From positions 930,001 through 994,000 of the forward strand of contig JAHBYW010000001.1 in assembly GCA_019635755.1 (NCBI GenBank): DNA of 64,000 bases. The letters run 5' to 3'. Under the pieces are notes generated by a model. The model was given only the letters and a program-made list of their open reading frames with translations. It was not told the DNA's origin and ran no database searches. The stretch's first letter is position 1. The number at the start of each line of letters is the position of its first letter. Of the stretch, positions 54,787 to 64,000 are shown piece after piece. The DNA is from Rhizobiaceae bacterium (GTDB taxonomy: Bacteria; Pseudomonadota; Alphaproteobacteria; Rhizobiales; Rhizobiaceae). The translations under genes were made by a program, and so were the position numbers.

Positions 54787-56217
54787 TCACCCATGATTGA
54801 ACACGATCGTCTTGGTCGCGCTCATGTCGTAGAGCGCCTCGAGGCCCTTCTCACGCCCGTGGCCCGAGCGCTTGAAGCCGCCGAAGGGCAGTTCGATGCC
54901 GCCGCCCGCGCCATAGCCGTTTATGAAGACTTGGCCTGAACGGACCCGCTTGGCGACACGGTGCTGGCGCGCGCCGTCCTTCGTCCATACGCCGCAGACG
55001 AGGCCGTAATCGGTGCCGTTGGCAAGCCGGATCGCGTCCTGCTCGTCCTCGAACGGAAACAGCGTCAGCACCGGCCCGAACACCTCCTGTTGCGCGATCG
55101 CCGCGCCGGGGTCCACCGCGCCGAACAGCGCCGGCGCGAAGTAGAACCCTCCGGCCGGCGCCGCCTTGTCGATCGACCCGCGCGCCAGGACGCGGATGCC
55201 CGCCCGTTCCGCTTCGGCGACCATCGCTGCGACACGGTCGCGCTGTCGCGCATTGAGCAGCGCGCCCAGATCGAGGTCGGCGTCGTGCGGGCCGGCGGCC
55301 AGCCGTGCGAAGCGCTCGGCCAGGCCAGTCGCCACCTCTTCGTAGATCGGCCGCTCGATCAGCACCCGGCTGCCGGCAGAGCAGGTCTGGCCGCCGTTCT
55401 GGATGATGGCATTGACCAGCACGGGGAGTGCGGCCTCGATATCCGCATCGGCGAAGACGATCTGCGGCGACTTGCCGCCAAGCTCCATCGTGACGCCGCG
55501 ATTGTGCACCGCCGCCGCCTGCTGGATGGCCGTGCCGGTGCCGACAGAGCCGGTGAAGGTCACGTAGTCGACGCCCGGATGCGCCGACAGCATCGCGCCC
55601 GCCTCGCGGCCGTAGCCGGTGGTCACGTTGAACACGCCGGGCGGCACGCCGGCCTCCAGCGCCAGCTCGGCGATGCGGATTGTGGTCAGCGAGGCGTCCT
55701 CGGCCGGCTTCACCACCAGCGTGTTTCCCATGGCGAGCGCGGCGCCGACGACGCGGGCGAGGATCTGCAGCGGATAGTTCCACGGAATGATCCCGGCGAC
55801 GACGCCATGCGGCTCGCGCAAGGTCAGCGCGGTGTAGCCGTCCAGGAAGGGTATCGTGTCGCCGTGAATCTTGTCGGCGGCGCCGCCGTAGAACTCGTAG
55901 TAGCGCATCGTCGCGACGACATCCGCCCTGCCCTGCCGCACCGGCTTGCCGGTATCGCGCGACTCCAGCGCCGCGAGCTCCGTGCCGTGTTTCTCCACGA
56001 GCTGACAGAGCCGTGTCAGGCAGCGGCCGCGCTCCACCGCCGGCGTCCGTCCCCACGGTCCCTCGTCGAACGCGTTGCGCGCCGCCTGCACGGCGCGGTC
56101 CACATCGGCCTGCCCGGATGCGGGGATCGAGGCGAACACCACGCCGTCCGACGGACAGACGACGTCGATGCGCGCTCCGGACAGCGCGTCGATCGCCTTG
56201 CCGTCGATCAGGTTCAT
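54787..56217 (-). CDS. Aldehyde dehydrogenase family protein
   Basis: The 476-residue NAD(P)-dependent enzyme has PWNYPLQ at the nucleotide site, VTMELGGKSPQIVFADAD with the general-base Glu, and the catalytic Cys in NGGQTCSAGSRVL. The start at ATG 56217 gives the usual family length. It resembles betaine-aldehyde or gamma-aminobutyraldehyde dehydrogenases, so it could act in polyamine breakdown, but that is only a suggestion. Confidence 0.88.
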   Translation of the reverse strand: MNLIDGKAIDALSGARIDVVCPSDGVVFASIPASGQADVDRAVQAARNAFDEGPWGRTPAVERGRCLTRLCQLVEKHGTELAALESRDTGKPVRQGRADVVATMRYYEFYGGAADKIHGDTIPFLDGYTALTLREPHGVVAGIIPWNYPLQILARVVGAALAMGNTLVVKPAEDASLTTIRIAELALEAGVPPGVFNVTTGYGREAGAMLSAHPGVDYVTFTGSVGTGTAIQQAAAVHNRGVTMELGGKSPQIVFADADIEAALPVLVNAIIQNGGQTCSAGSRVLIERPIYEEVATGLAERFARLAAGPHDADLDLGALLNARQRDRVAAMVAEAERAGIRVLARGSIDKAAPAGGFYFAPALFGAVDPGAAIAQQEVFGPVLTLFPFEDEQDAIRLANGTDYGLVCGVWTKDGARQHRVAKRVRSGQVFINGYGAGGGIELPFGGFKRSGHGREKGLEALYDMSATKTIVFNHG

Positions 56218-56481
56218 GAAGGCCAGACCTTCGGCGACGGTGCGGGAAAGATGCGTGCCCAAGCGCCTTTGCTCCTTGTCTTGCGCCGCGCCGGTCTTAT
56301 GCTGCGGTGCGAACACCCCGCAACGGCGTCACGTCGAAGAACCGCGCGTCATGCGCCGGTGTCAAGCGCGAAGCTGTGACATGGTGCCACTGATGCAATT
56401 GGGTCTGGCGTTGTTAAATCGATTAGATTATGGGTTGGACCGCAGAATGCCGCTCGAACCGACGCCTCGCATGGACGCCCG
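56218..56481. promoter_or_regulatory. Divergent promoter region of ALDH and zwf
   Basis: These 264 bases between divergent genes contain the palindrome AATCGATT at 56417-56424, about 60 bases before the zwf start, within an AT-rich run (ttgttaaatcgattagattatgg). A CG-centred palindrome of this sort suits a LacI-family or similar sugar regulator. The ALDH start side is otherwise plain GC-rich sequence. Confidence 0.4.
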
Positions 56482-57951
56482 ATGACCAGCCAGATCATTC
56501 CCGTCGACCCGTTCGATTTCATCATCTTTGGCGGCACCGGCGACCTGTCCGAGCGCAAGCTGCTGCCCTCGCTCTACTACCGCCAGCGCGACCATCAGTT
56601 CTCCGAGCCGACCCGCATCATCGGTGCCTCGCGCACCAAGATGAGCGACAAGGAGTTCCAGGACTATGCGCGCAAGGCGCTGACCGAGCACGTCAAGCCG
56701 GCTGACCTCGACAAGAAGGATCTCGAGGTCTTCCTGGCGCGGCTGTCCTACGTGCCGGTGGACGCCAAGACCGGCGACGGTTTCGCCAGGCTGAAGAAGG
56801 CGCTGGGCGAGTCCGATTCGATCCGCGCCTTCTACCTGGCCGTCGCGCCGGCGATCTTCGGTGACATCTCGCACCACCTGAAAAGCCACGGCATGATCAC
56901 GCCGAACTCGCGCATCGTCGTCGAGAAGCCGATCGGTCGCGACCTCGCCTCGGCCAAGGCGCTGAACGATCTGATCGGCGACGATTTCGGCGAGCACCAG
57001 ATCTTCCGCATCGACCACTATCTCGGCAAGGAGACGGTGCAGAACCTGATGGCGCTGCGCTTCGCCAACGCGCTCTACGAGCCGCTGTGGAACTCCGCCC
57101 ATATCGACCATGTGCAGATCACGGTGGCCGAGACCGTCGGACTTGAAGACCGCGTCACCTATTACGACAAGGCCGGCGCGCTGCGCGACATGGTGCAGAA
57201 CCACATCCTGCAGCTGGTCTGCCTGGTCGCCATGGAGCCGCCGCAGTCGATGGACGCGGACGCCGTGCGCGACGAGAAGCTGAAGGTGCTGCGCTCCCTG
57301 AAGCGCATCAACGGCAAGGAGGCGCCGAAGTCGACCGTGCGCGGCCAGTACAAGGCCGGCGCGTCGTCGGGCGGCGCGGTCAAGGGCTATCTGGAGGAAC
57401 TCGGCTCCGAGAGCACCACCGAGACCTTCGTCGCCATCAAGGCGGAAATCGCCAACTGGCGCTGGGCCGGCGTGCCGTTCTACCTGCGCACCGGAAAGCG
57501 GCTCGCCAGCCGCGTGTCCGAGATCGTCATCGAGTTCAAGCCGATCCCGCATTCGATCTTCGGCGAGAGCGCAGGCCGCATCCAGGCCAACCAGCTCGTC
57601 ATCCGCCTGCAGCCCGACGAGGGCGTGAAACAGTTCATCATGATCAAGGATCCGGGACCGGGCGGCATGCGCCTGAAGCAGATCCCGCTCGACATGAGCT
57701 TTGCCACCGCGTTCGACGGCCGCGCGCCCGACGCCTATGAGCGGCTCATCATGGACGTCATCCGCGGCAACCAGACGCTGTTCATGCGTCGCGACGAGGT
57801 CGAGGCCGCTTGGCGCTGGATCGACCCGATCTTCAATGCCTGGGCGGAGAGCCGGCAGGAAGTTCAGGGTTATACGGCGGGCACGTGGGGGCCGTCGGCC
57901 TCCATCGCGCTGATCGAGCGCGACGGACGCACCTGGCACGAGAGCGCATGA
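56482..57951 (+). CDS. zwf: Glucose-6-phosphate dehydrogenase
   Basis: The 489-residue enzyme has the NADP-binding FGGTGDLSERKLLPSLYY and the active-site RIDHYLGKE. It makes 6-phosphogluconolactone, the entry into the Entner-Doudoroff and oxidative pentose phosphate routes. pgl and edd follow on the same strand. The pgl gap carries an inverted repeat element. Confidence 0.96.
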   Translation: MTSQIIPVDPFDFIIFGGTGDLSERKLLPSLYYRQRDHQFSEPTRIIGASRTKMSDKEFQDYARKALTEHVKPADLDKKDLEVFLARLSYVPVDAKTGDGFARLKKALGESDSIRAFYLAVAPAIFGDISHHLKSHGMITPNSRIVVEKPIGRDLASAKALNDLIGDDFGEHQIFRIDHYLGKETVQNLMALRFANALYEPLWNSAHIDHVQITVAETVGLEDRVTYYDKAGALRDMVQNHILQLVCLVAMEPPQSMDADAVRDEKLKVLRSLKRINGKEAPKSTVRGQYKAGASSGGAVKGYLEELGSESTTETFVAIKAEIANWRWAGVPFYLRTGKRLASRVSEIVIEFKPIPHSIFGESAGRIQANQLVIRLQPDEGVKQFIMIKDPGPGGMRLKQIPLDMSFATAFDGRAPDAYERLIMDVIRGNQTLFMRRDEVEAAWRWIDPIFNAWAESRQEVQGYTAGTWGPSASIALIERDGRTWHESA

Positions 57952-57992
57952 GCGCGGTGCGGATCGTGTCCGGACACGCGTGGGCAAAATGC

Positions 57993-58086
57993 ACCCCCAC
58001 CCCATACCCCTGCCCGCAAGGGGGAAGGGAGCGCCAACGTCGCAGGATCCCTCTCCCCCTTGCGGGGAGGGGTATGGGGTGGGGGT
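57993..58086. repeat. Long GC-rich inverted repeat inside the zwf-pgl gap
   Basis: Two near-identical arms of about 38 bases (57993-58030 and 58048-58086, core CCCCATACCCC with GGGGTATGGGG) face each other around an 18-base loop. The whole sits between the zwf stop and the pgl GTG. It resembles a rhizobial palindromic intergenic repeat. In RNA it would form a very stable hairpin that could reduce read-through or protect mRNA ends. Confidence 0.8.
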
Positions 58087-58123
58087 ATCTTCATCTCGCC
58101 GAACTGGTCTCGAGGCGACACCC

Positions 58124-58816
58124 GTGACTCCCGCGGCCTGGCACCTGTTTCCCGAGCGCGACGCGCTGGCCGAGGCGCTGTCCGGCGCGGTCGCCGGCGT
58201 ACTGGGACATGCGGTCGCCCGGCGCGGGACGGCGCTTCTCGCCGTGTCCGGCGGCACCACGCCGGGACTGTTCTTCGACGCGCTTTCGCGGCGCGACATC
58301 GACTGGCCGCGTGTCACGGTGACGCTCGTTGACGAAAGGTTCGTCGACGATACGTCGCCGCGCTCCAATGCCGCGCTCGCCCGTGCCCGGCTGCTGCGGA
58401 ACGACGCCGCGCAAGCCAGCTTCCGGGGCCTCTATCGCGCAGGCGAGACGGTGGACATCGCGGCGGCGAAGGCGGACAGTGCCCTCGCCCCCCTGCCCTG
58501 GCCACTCGACGCCGCGATCCTCGGCATGGGCATGGACGGCCACACCGCATCGTTCTTCCCCGACTCGACCAACCTCGACACGCTGCTCTCGCCCGACCGG
58601 CCGGAACGGGTCATGCCGGTCCACGCGGCAAGCGCCGGCGAGCCGAGACTGACCCTCCCGCTGGCGCGACTGGTCGAGGCCGGTTTCCTCGCCGTCCACA
58701 TCGAAGGCGCGGAGAAGCGGCGCGCGCTGGAAGCGGCACTGGAGGACGGCCGGCTTCCCATTGCGATCGCCATCAACGCGGCACCGAGCCCGGTGCCGAT
58801 CTACTGGGCACCCTGA
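58124..58816 (+). CDS. pgl: 6-phosphogluconolactonase
   Basis: The 230-residue enzyme hydrolyses 6-phosphogluconolactone. It has [37 protein letters not shown] and the [15 protein letters not shown] catalytic block. The start is GTG 58124, just after the inverted repeat; upstream in-frame codons translate the repeat itself. Between zwf and edd on one strand. Confidence 0.92.
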   Translation: MTPAAWHLFPERDALAEALSGAVAGVLGHAVARRGTALLAVSGGTTPGLFFDALSRRDIDWPRVTVTLVDERFVDDTSPRSNAALARARLLRNDAAQASFRGLYRAGETVDIAAAKADSALAPLPWPLDAAILGMGMDGHTASFFPDSTNLDTLLSPDRPERVMPVHAASAGEPRLTLPLARLVEAGFLAVHIEGAEKRRALEAALEDGRLPIAIAINAAPSPVPIYWAP

Positions 58817-58828
58817 GAAGGCACCGCC

Positions 58829-60649
58829 ATGACGGCCCGCAAGGACATCGAACACGTCACCCAGCGCATCCGCGAACGGTCGAAGCCGGCGCGCGAGGCC
58901 TACCTTGCGCGGATCGCGGACGCAGCCTCCAAGACCGCCAACCGCGCCGTCCTTTCCTGCGGCAACCTCGCGCACGGCTTCGCGGTCTGCTCTCCCTCGG
59001 ACAAAGCCGCGCTCGCCGGCGACCGCGTGCCGAACCTCGGCATCATCACCTCCTACAACGACATGCTGTCGGCGCATCAGCCGTTCGAGACCTATCCGCA
59101 GTTGATCAAGCAGGCGGCGCGCGAGGCCGGCGGCGTGGCGCAGGTCGCGGGCGGCGTGCCGGCCATGTGCGACGGCGTCACCCAAGGCCAGCCGGGCATG
59201 GAGCTGTCGCTTTTCTCGCGCGACGTGATCGCCATGGCGACCGCCGTCGGCCTGTCGCACAACATGTTCGACGCCGCCGTCTATCTCGGCGTCTGCGACA
59301 AGATCGTGCCGGGTCTGGTGATCGGCGCGCTCACCTTCGGCCACCTGCCGGCCGTCTTCATTCCGGCCGGCCCGATGACGTCGGGCCTGCCGAACGACGA
59401 GAAGGCGAAAGTCCGCCAGCTCTATGCCGAGGGCAAGGTCGGCCGCGCCGAATTGCTGGAGGCGGAGGCGAAATCCTACCACGGCCCCGGCACCTGCACG
59501 TTCTACGGCACGGCCAACTCCAACCAGATGCTGATGGAGATCATGGGCCTGCACACGCCGGGCTCTTCCTTCGTCAATCCGGGCACGCCGCTGCGTGACG
59601 CGCTCACCAAAGAAGCCGCGAAGCGCGCGCTCGCCATCACCCAGCTCGGCAACGCCTACACGCCTGTCGGCCGCATGATCGACGAGCGCTCCGTGGTGAA
59701 CGGGGTCGTCGGGCTGCATGCCACCGGCGGCTCGACCAACCACACGATCCACCTGATCGCCATGGCCGCCGCTGCCGGCATCCAGCTCACCTGGCAGGAC
59801 ATCTCAGACCTGTCGGACATGGTGCCGCTGCTTGCCCGCGTCTATCCGAACGGCCTCGCCGACGTGAACCACTTCAACGCCGCAGGCGGCATGGGCTTCC
59901 TCATCCGCGAACTGATCGGTGCCGGCCTCGTCCACGACGACGTCGGCACGATCTGGGGCGAAGGCCTCGCGCACTACACGGTCGAGGCGACCCTCGGCGC
60001 CGACGGCTCGGTCGTCCGCCGCCCCGCCCCGGCCATCAGCCATGACGAGAAGGTGCTGGCGCCCGTCGCCAAGGCGTTCCAGCCGACAGGCGGCCTGAAG
60101 GTGCTGTCCGGCAATCTCGGCAAGGCGATCATCAAGACCTCCGCGGTGAAACCGGAGAAGCGGCTGATCGAGGCGCCGGCCATCGTCTTCGACAGCCAGC
60201 AGGCGTTGAACGACGCGTTCAAGGCGGGAGAGCTCGACCGCGACTTCATAGCCATCGTGCGCTTCCAGGGGCCGCGCGCCAACGGCATGCCGGAACTGCA
60301 CAAGCTCACAACCGTGCTGGGCGTGCTGCAGGACCGAGGCCGCAAGGTCGCGCTCGTCACCGACGGGCGCATGTCCGGAGCGTCCGGCAAGGTGCCGGCC
60401 GCGATCCATGTCACGCCCGAGGCGCTGGACGGCGGCGTGATCGGCAAGGTGCGGACCGGCGACGTGATGCGGCTTGATGCTGATGCCGGCACACTGGAGG
60501 TGCTGGTGCCGGCGGCGGAACTCGAGGCACGCCGTGCCGAGTTTCTCGATCTTTCCGCCAACGGCCACGGCTTCGGCCGCGAACTCTTCGAAGGCTTCCG
60601 CGCCCTGGCGACCCGCGCGGACCAGGGGGCGACCGCCTTCGCGGCTTGA
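58829..60649 (+). CDS. edd: Phosphogluconate dehydratase
   Basis: The 606-residue dehydratase makes KDG-6-phosphate in the Entner-Doudoroff pathway. Family blocks seen are [39 protein letters not shown] (with a Cys of the Fe-S site) and [22 protein letters not shown]. It starts 12 bases after pgl with an AAGG site. eda is not in the window. Confidence 0.95.
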   Translation: MTARKDIEHVTQRIRERSKPAREAYLARIADAASKTANRAVLSCGNLAHGFAVCSPSDKAALAGDRVPNLGIITSYNDMLSAHQPFETYPQLIKQAAREAGGVAQVAGGVPAMCDGVTQGQPGMELSLFSRDVIAMATAVGLSHNMFDAAVYLGVCDKIVPGLVIGALTFGHLPAVFIPAGPMTSGLPNDEKAKVRQLYAEGKVGRAELLEAEAKSYHGPGTCTFYGTANSNQMLMEIMGLHTPGSSFVNPGTPLRDALTKEAAKRALAITQLGNAYTPVGRMIDERSVVNGVVGLHATGGSTNHTIHLIAMAAAAGIQLTWQDISDLSDMVPLLARVYPNGLADVNHFNAAGGMGFLIRELIGAGLVHDDVGTIWGEGLAHYTVEATLGADGSVVRRPAPAISHDEKVLAPVAKAFQPTGGLKVLSGNLGKAIIKTSAVKPEKRLIEAPAIVFDSQQALNDAFKAGELDRDFIAIVRFQGPRANGMPELHKLTTVLGVLQDRGRKVALVTDGRMSGASGKVPAAIHVTPEALDGGVIGKVRTGDVMRLDADAGTLEVLVPAAELEARRAEFLDLSANGHGFGRELFEGFRALATRADQGATAFAA

Positions 60650-60674
60650 AGGTAAGGCAGGATTGCCTTACCTT
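60649..60674. promoter_or_regulatory. Palindromic operator candidate of vapBC overlapping the edd stop
   Basis: Two perfect 11-bp arms (AAGGTAAGGCA and its complement) flank a 4-base spacer; the first base is the last base of the edd stop codon. It ends 28 bases upstream of the antitoxin ATG and is the largest dyad of its kind here. A strong candidate site for the AbrB-type antitoxin. Confidence 0.65.
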
Positions 60675-60702
60675 TCTCGTCAGTTGTTCTGGGAAGAATG
60701 CC

Positions 60703-61005
60703 ATGCCGACGCTGACCGTGACGGCCAAGGGCCAGGTGACTTTGAAGAAAGATGTGCTGAAGCACCTCGGCGTCAAGCCGGGTGACAAGGTCGAACTCGA
60801 CCTGCTGCCGGGCGGCGAGGTTGCTCTGCGGCCCGAGCGGCCGAATAAGAAGCACGACATCTCGGAATTGTTCGGCATGTTCTATGATCCGAACGGGCCG
60901 AAGCTCACCATCGAAGAGATCAAGACGGCGACCGAAGAAGCGTGGGCGGGAATACGTGAAGATCGCAGCCGACACGAATCTGATACTCAGGATGCTGCTG
61001 AATGA
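60703..61005 (+). CDS. vapB: AbrB/SpoVT-type antitoxin
   Basis: The 100-residue antitoxin has an N-terminal swapped-hairpin DNA-binding domain ([44 protein letters not shown]) and a C-terminal toxin-wrapping region. ATG 60703 follows GGGAAG. It overlaps the PIN toxin gene by 50 bases. Confidence 0.87.
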   Translation: MPTLTVTAKGQVTLKKDVLKHLGVKPGDKVELDLLPGGEVALRPERPNKKHDISELFGMFYDPNGPKLTIEEIKTATEEAWAGIREDRSRHESDTQDAAE

Positions 61006-61354
61006 CGACCCACGACAAAGTCAGGCTGCCACCGTTGCAGTGAACGACGCTACGCTGGTCGTTGTAACGCTGCCGACACTGTGCGAGATCGCGTGGGTAT
61101 TGCGAAGTCGGTATCGGCTCTCGCGTTCGGACATCGCACGTTTTCTCAACATCATCATCGCCATCGAGAAGATCGTGGTGGATACTGCCGCCGTGCAAGC
61201 TGGCCTGTCGACGCTCGACGCCGGAGGCGACTTTGCCGATGGCGTGATCGCCCATGAAGGGCGACGACTCGGCGCCGAGGTTTTCGCCACGTTCGACAGG
61301 GACGCCGCGGCACGCCTCGAGCGGAACGGCTTCAAGGCCCTGGCGCTGGCCTAG
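60956..61354 (+). CDS. vapC: PIN-domain ribonuclease toxin
   Basis: The 132-residue PIN toxin starts at GTG 60956 ([15 protein letters not shown]) with the conserved acidic residues in [24 protein letters not shown] and FDRDAA. VapC toxins cleave tRNA or rRNA. All acidic residues look present, so the module should be active. The start lies inside vapB. Confidence 0.87.
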   Translation: MKIAADTNLILRMLLNDDPRQSQAATVAVNDATLVVVTLPTLCEIAWVLRSRYRLSRSDIARFLNIIIAIEKIVVDTAAVQAGLSTLDAGGDFADGVIAHEGRRLGAEVFATFDRDAAARLERNGFKALALA

Positions 61355-61423
61355 CAGGCGTCGCGCCAGCGGCGGTCGACGAGACGCCCTCCATCGGCGT
61401 CCCGCCATCGCGGCGCAGCCGGT

Positions 61424-62953
61424 TCACGGACGCAACGCGGCCTCCTCCGCGAAGAACCGCTCGGGGCTTTCGACCTCCACCAGCCGTTTCTTCTCGATCA
61501 GCCAGAAGCGGTTGCCGACAGCGCGCACGAAACTGCGGTCGTGCGACACGAGCAGGCAGCTCGCCTCGCGCTCCAGCAGTTCCGCCTCCAGCGCCTCCTG
61601 CCCGTCGATGTCGAGATGGTTGGTCGGCTCGTCCAGCAGGTAGAAGTTCGGCGCGGTCAGCCGCAGCACCAGCATCGCCAGCCGCGCCTTCTGGCCGCCC
61701 GACAACCGCGCGATCGCGACCTCCTGCATGGTGACGCCGATGCCCGCCCCGGCCAAGAGGCTGCGGGCCCGCTGGTCCGGCAGCGCGAAGCGCCTCCCGA
61801 CGACGCCCAGCGGACTGTCGCGGTCGGCGAGATCGGACAGCGCCTGGTCGCCATAGCCCAGCACCAGCGAAGGCGTGGCACGAATCTTCGCGTCCGCCGC
61901 CTCGGGTTCCACGATCGCCTGCCGCAGCATCGTCACCAGCCGCGTCTTGCCGGCTCCGTTGCGGCCGAGCAGCACGATGCGATCGCCCTGCCGGACCCAC
62001 AGCCTGCCAGTCCGGAACAGCGGCGTTCCGTCGGGCGTGGTCACCGCCGCATCGTCGAGCGTCACCAGCACCTTGGCGTGCGTCGACCGGTTGGCGAGAC
62101 GGATCGTGCCGGCCGAGTGCTCCTGATGGGCCGGGCGAGCCCCCTCCTCGATGCGCTCCGCGCGTTCCCTCAGCTGCTTGGTCTTCACCGTCAGCAGGTC
62201 GCTGCCGGAGTTGATGCCGATATTGTTCAGCTTGGCGGCCTGACGGCGCAACTGCTGCGCCGTCTTCATGTCCTTCTCGAAACGCCGCTCGTCCGCGGCG
62301 TCGGTTTCGTCGAGTGCTGCCCGCGCGCGTCCGTAGGGCAGCGAGAACATCCGCGACGCGTCGGGCCGGAGAAACAGCGTGCGGTTCGTCACCGCGTCAA
62401 GGAAGGCGCGGTCATGGCTCGCCACGATCGCCGCGACGTCGCGCGGCAGCGCGTTCAACCATGCCTCGAGCTGGCCGATCCGCGCGAGGTCGAGATGGTT
62501 GGTCGGCTCGTCCAGCAGCAGCACATCGGGCTCGGACACCCATGCCCGCGCGAGCAGCGCGAAACGCTGCCAGCCGCCGCTCAGCGCGGCAAGCTCCCTG
62601 TCCCACAGCGCGTGTGGCACCTCCAGCGATTCCAGCACCACGTCGACGCGCCAGCTTTCGGCCTCCGCCTGTTCGGCCGGAAGCGCGTCCAGCACGGCGG
62701 CGCGCAGTGTCGAGGCCATCAGCGCCGGCGGCACATTCTGCTCGACATGGCTGATGCGCAAGCCACGGCTTCGGGTCACCTCGCCGGCGGTCGGCTCGTG
62801 GGCGCCGGAAATGACTCGGAGCCGCGTCGACTTGCCGCGGCCGTTCGCGGCCACGAGGCCCAGCCGGTCGCCGGCTTCGAGGGAGAGGTTCAGATTGGTG
62901 AACAGCGGCGCGCCGAGCGTGACGGCGAGCGACCGCAGATTGATGAGTGCCAT
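61424..62953 (-). CDS. ABC-F family ATP-binding protein
   Basis: The 509-residue soluble protein has two ATPase domains and no membrane part: Walker B LLLDEPTNHLD and YLLDEPTNHLD, signatures LSGGWQRF and LSGGQKAR, and a short inter-domain linker. ABC-F proteins act on ribosomes, some giving antibiotic resistance. Walker A of the first domain reads LVAANGRGKST, with Ala where Gly is normal. The start is ATG 62953; it is tail-to-tail with vapC. Confidence 0.9.
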   Translation of the reverse strand: MALINLRSLAVTLGAPLFTNLNLSLEAGDRLGLVAANGRGKSTRLRVISGAHEPTAGEVTRSRGLRISHVEQNVPPALMASTLRAAVLDALPAEQAEAESWRVDVVLESLEVPHALWDRELAALSGGWQRFALLARAWVSEPDVLLLDEPTNHLDLARIGQLEAWLNALPRDVAAIVASHDRAFLDAVTNRTLFLRPDASRMFSLPYGRARAALDETDAADERRFEKDMKTAQQLRRQAAKLNNIGINSGSDLLTVKTKQLRERAERIEEGARPAHQEHSAGTIRLANRSTHAKVLVTLDDAAVTTPDGTPLFRTGRLWVRQGDRIVLLGRNGAGKTRLVTMLRQAIVEPEAADAKIRATPSLVLGYGDQALSDLADRDSPLGVVGRRFALPDQRARSLLAGAGIGVTMQEVAIARLSGGQKARLAMLVLRLTAPNFYLLDEPTNHLDIDGQEALEAELLEREASCLLVSHDRSFVRAVGNRFWLIEKKRLVEVESPERFFAEEAALRP

Positions 62954-63288
62954 GGTCGTTCTCTGGTCTGTCCGAACGCGCCGCCGCCGCCGGTCATCGC
63001 CGGGGTTACGGAACGGAGCGTCGGGTGGAAACACGATGCGGGCCTGTTCTGGCGCCGCATCACCCCTTGGGGCAGACCGGAACGCGATGCGCTGTGTCGG
63101 CGCTCGCTTTTTGGTCAGCCCTGCAAACGCATCCGCAGGGCGTGGATCGGGCCGCGCTGACGATGGGGATCAAACCTGATCACGCAGCCCTCCTCTTGGT
63201 CGTGGGTTGGCACATGTCTGCATAGCCGCTCGGGGCGGGCCCGGCAAGACAGCGGCCGGCGGCCCGCCACGGTGCGCCCATCGTTGCC
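62954..63288. other. Leader region upstream of the ABC-F gene
   Basis: These 335 bases between the ABC-F start and the right-hand gene's stop contain no supported gene. There is a 7-bp stem GCCCTGC/GCAGGGC at 63118-63141 with no T tract, so not an obvious terminator. No short leader peptide could be identified with confidence. Confidence 0.35.
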
Positions 63289-64000
63289 TTACGGCACCGC
63301 CACCTCGGTCCGCTCGCCGGCCTTCACCGTCACGGCTGCCTCAGCCTTCGCCTCACCGCGGGTCGCCACGACGATATAGTCGCCAGCGGTCAGGGTTGTC
63401 TGGTGCGTGTCGGAATAGGCGTATCCGAACTGCTTGCGATTGCCCTGGATGTCCTTGGCCGCGCCGAACACCTCGATGAAGGTCGCGCCGGGCGCCGAGA
63501 TCGCCAGCACGCCGGCGTTGAGCACGACGCTGACATCGATGCGCTCGCCGGTTTTCACGGTGACAAGCGCCTCCGCGGTCGCCTGGTCCATGCGGGCGAC
63601 GGCGGCGTAGTCGCCGGGCGGCAGGTCGAAGGCATTGTCCGGACCGTAGCCATAGCTCATCGATTCGCGCGAGCCGTCGATCTTCTTCGCCGCCTTGAAC
63701 ACCTCGAAGAACAGATTGCCGTCGTCGACCTTCATGCCGTCGACGTAGTAAGCATTGGCCACGAGGTGGCCGACGCCGACGATCACGTCCTTGTCGATCG
63801 TCTGGCCGGCGGCGAGCTTGATCGTCTCCGTCGCCTCGCCCTTGCCGATCGTCACCTTCAGCTGCAGGTCTCCTGCCGGGAATACGGCCTTCATCTGGCC
63901 GTAGTAGGTGGTGTCGCCGTCGCCGGGATACCGCACGTTGATCGCGGCGCCGTCGTCGATCTCTGCGCCCTCGGTCGGGCGCGCGCGGATGATGAGCGTG
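63289..64000 (-). CDS. C-terminal part of a repeat-containing protein, probably VWA-domain type (cut by window edge)
   Basis: The minus-strand frame is open from the stop at 63289 to the window end; it continues upstream of the first GTG as LIIRARPTEGAEIDDGAAINV, so the start lies outside. The visible 236 residues hold beta-rich repeats, each ending ADAxVTVKxGERxxVxVx, of the kind at the C-terminus of rhizobial VWA-domain proteins. The VWA domain itself is beyond the edge, so the call is tentative. Confidence 0.6.
   Translation of the reverse strand, partial: TLIIRARPTEGAEIDDGAAINVRYPGDGDTTYYGQMKAVFPAGDLQLKVTIGKGEATETIKLAAGQTIDKDVIVGVGHLVANAYYVDGMKVDDGNLFFEVFKAAKKIDGSRESMSYGYGPDNAFDLPPGDYAAVARMDQATAEALVTVKTGERIDVSVVLNAGVLAISAPGATFIEVFGAAKDIQGNRKQFGYAYSDTHQTTLTAGDYIVVATRGEAKAEAAVTVKAGERTEVAVP

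Overview
The window is a GC-rich chromosomal segment of an alphaproteobacterium, most likely Hyphomicrobiales (Rhizobiales), near Mesorhizobium or other Phyllobacteriaceae. This is inferred from gene content: a phasin gene divergent from a CbrA/PdhS-type cell-cycle kinase, a DUF1127 protein, an EgtA-like GshA, an ScfR-type regulator divergent from aceA, a zwf-pgl-edd cluster, a P1/DmpA peptidase, and a perfect Irr/ICE-like palindrome ahead of an iron transporter. I see no rRNA, tRNA, insertion sequence, integrase, prophage or CRISPR array.

Layout. 1-7.4 kb: two probable type I-secreted RTX proteins, a beta-helix protein (minus, cut by the left edge) and a subtilisin-like protease (plus), with a LuxR-type regulator between them. 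7.4-16.4 kb: DmpA-like peptidase, xseA, a ParDE pair, a LysR regulator divergent from a DUF1127 gene, a DUF937 protein, an EamA exporter, gshA and a phasin. 16.6-26.2 kb: the very large PAS histidine kinase, an iron(III) uptake pair (binding protein and fused permease, no ATPase) under an Irr-like box, and acetoacetyl-CoA synthetase. 26.4-34.9 kb: AsmA-like protein, a PotFGHI-type putrescine importer, a PuuA-type glutamine synthetase and a second EamA exporter. 35.2-40.0 kb: quinone reductase-like gene, higA with a frameshifted higB, scfR divergent from aceA, and a small conserved gene. 40.0-49.9 kb: a TIR/WD40-like membrane protein, a single-domain response regulator, a second puuA, a four-helix-bundle cassette flanked by inverted octamer arrays, puuB, a small antitoxin gene with a frameshifted toxin, nhaA and an SH3-domain protein. 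49.9-64 kb: a thiosulfate/sulfur pair (yeeE, periplasmic rhodanese), KASIII, a HI1419/HI1420-type toxin-antitoxin pair, SDR, aldehyde dehydrogenase, zwf-pgl-edd, vapBC, an ABC-F ATPase and the 3' part of a gene running off the right edge.

How it fits together. The clearest pathway is putrescine use: PotFGHI imports it, the two PuuA-type ligases glutamylate it and PuuB oxidises it. zwf-pgl-edd is the upper Entner-Doudoroff route, and aceA with its likely regulator is the glyoxylate shunt. The most unusual features are five toxin-antitoxin loci in 64 kb, all squeezed between housekeeping genes; two have toxins broken by an apparent one-base deletion, while three operators are clear palindromes. 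Others are the four-helix-bundle cassette inside the putrescine cluster, the TIR-WD40 protein, and the RTX pair around a LuxR regulator.
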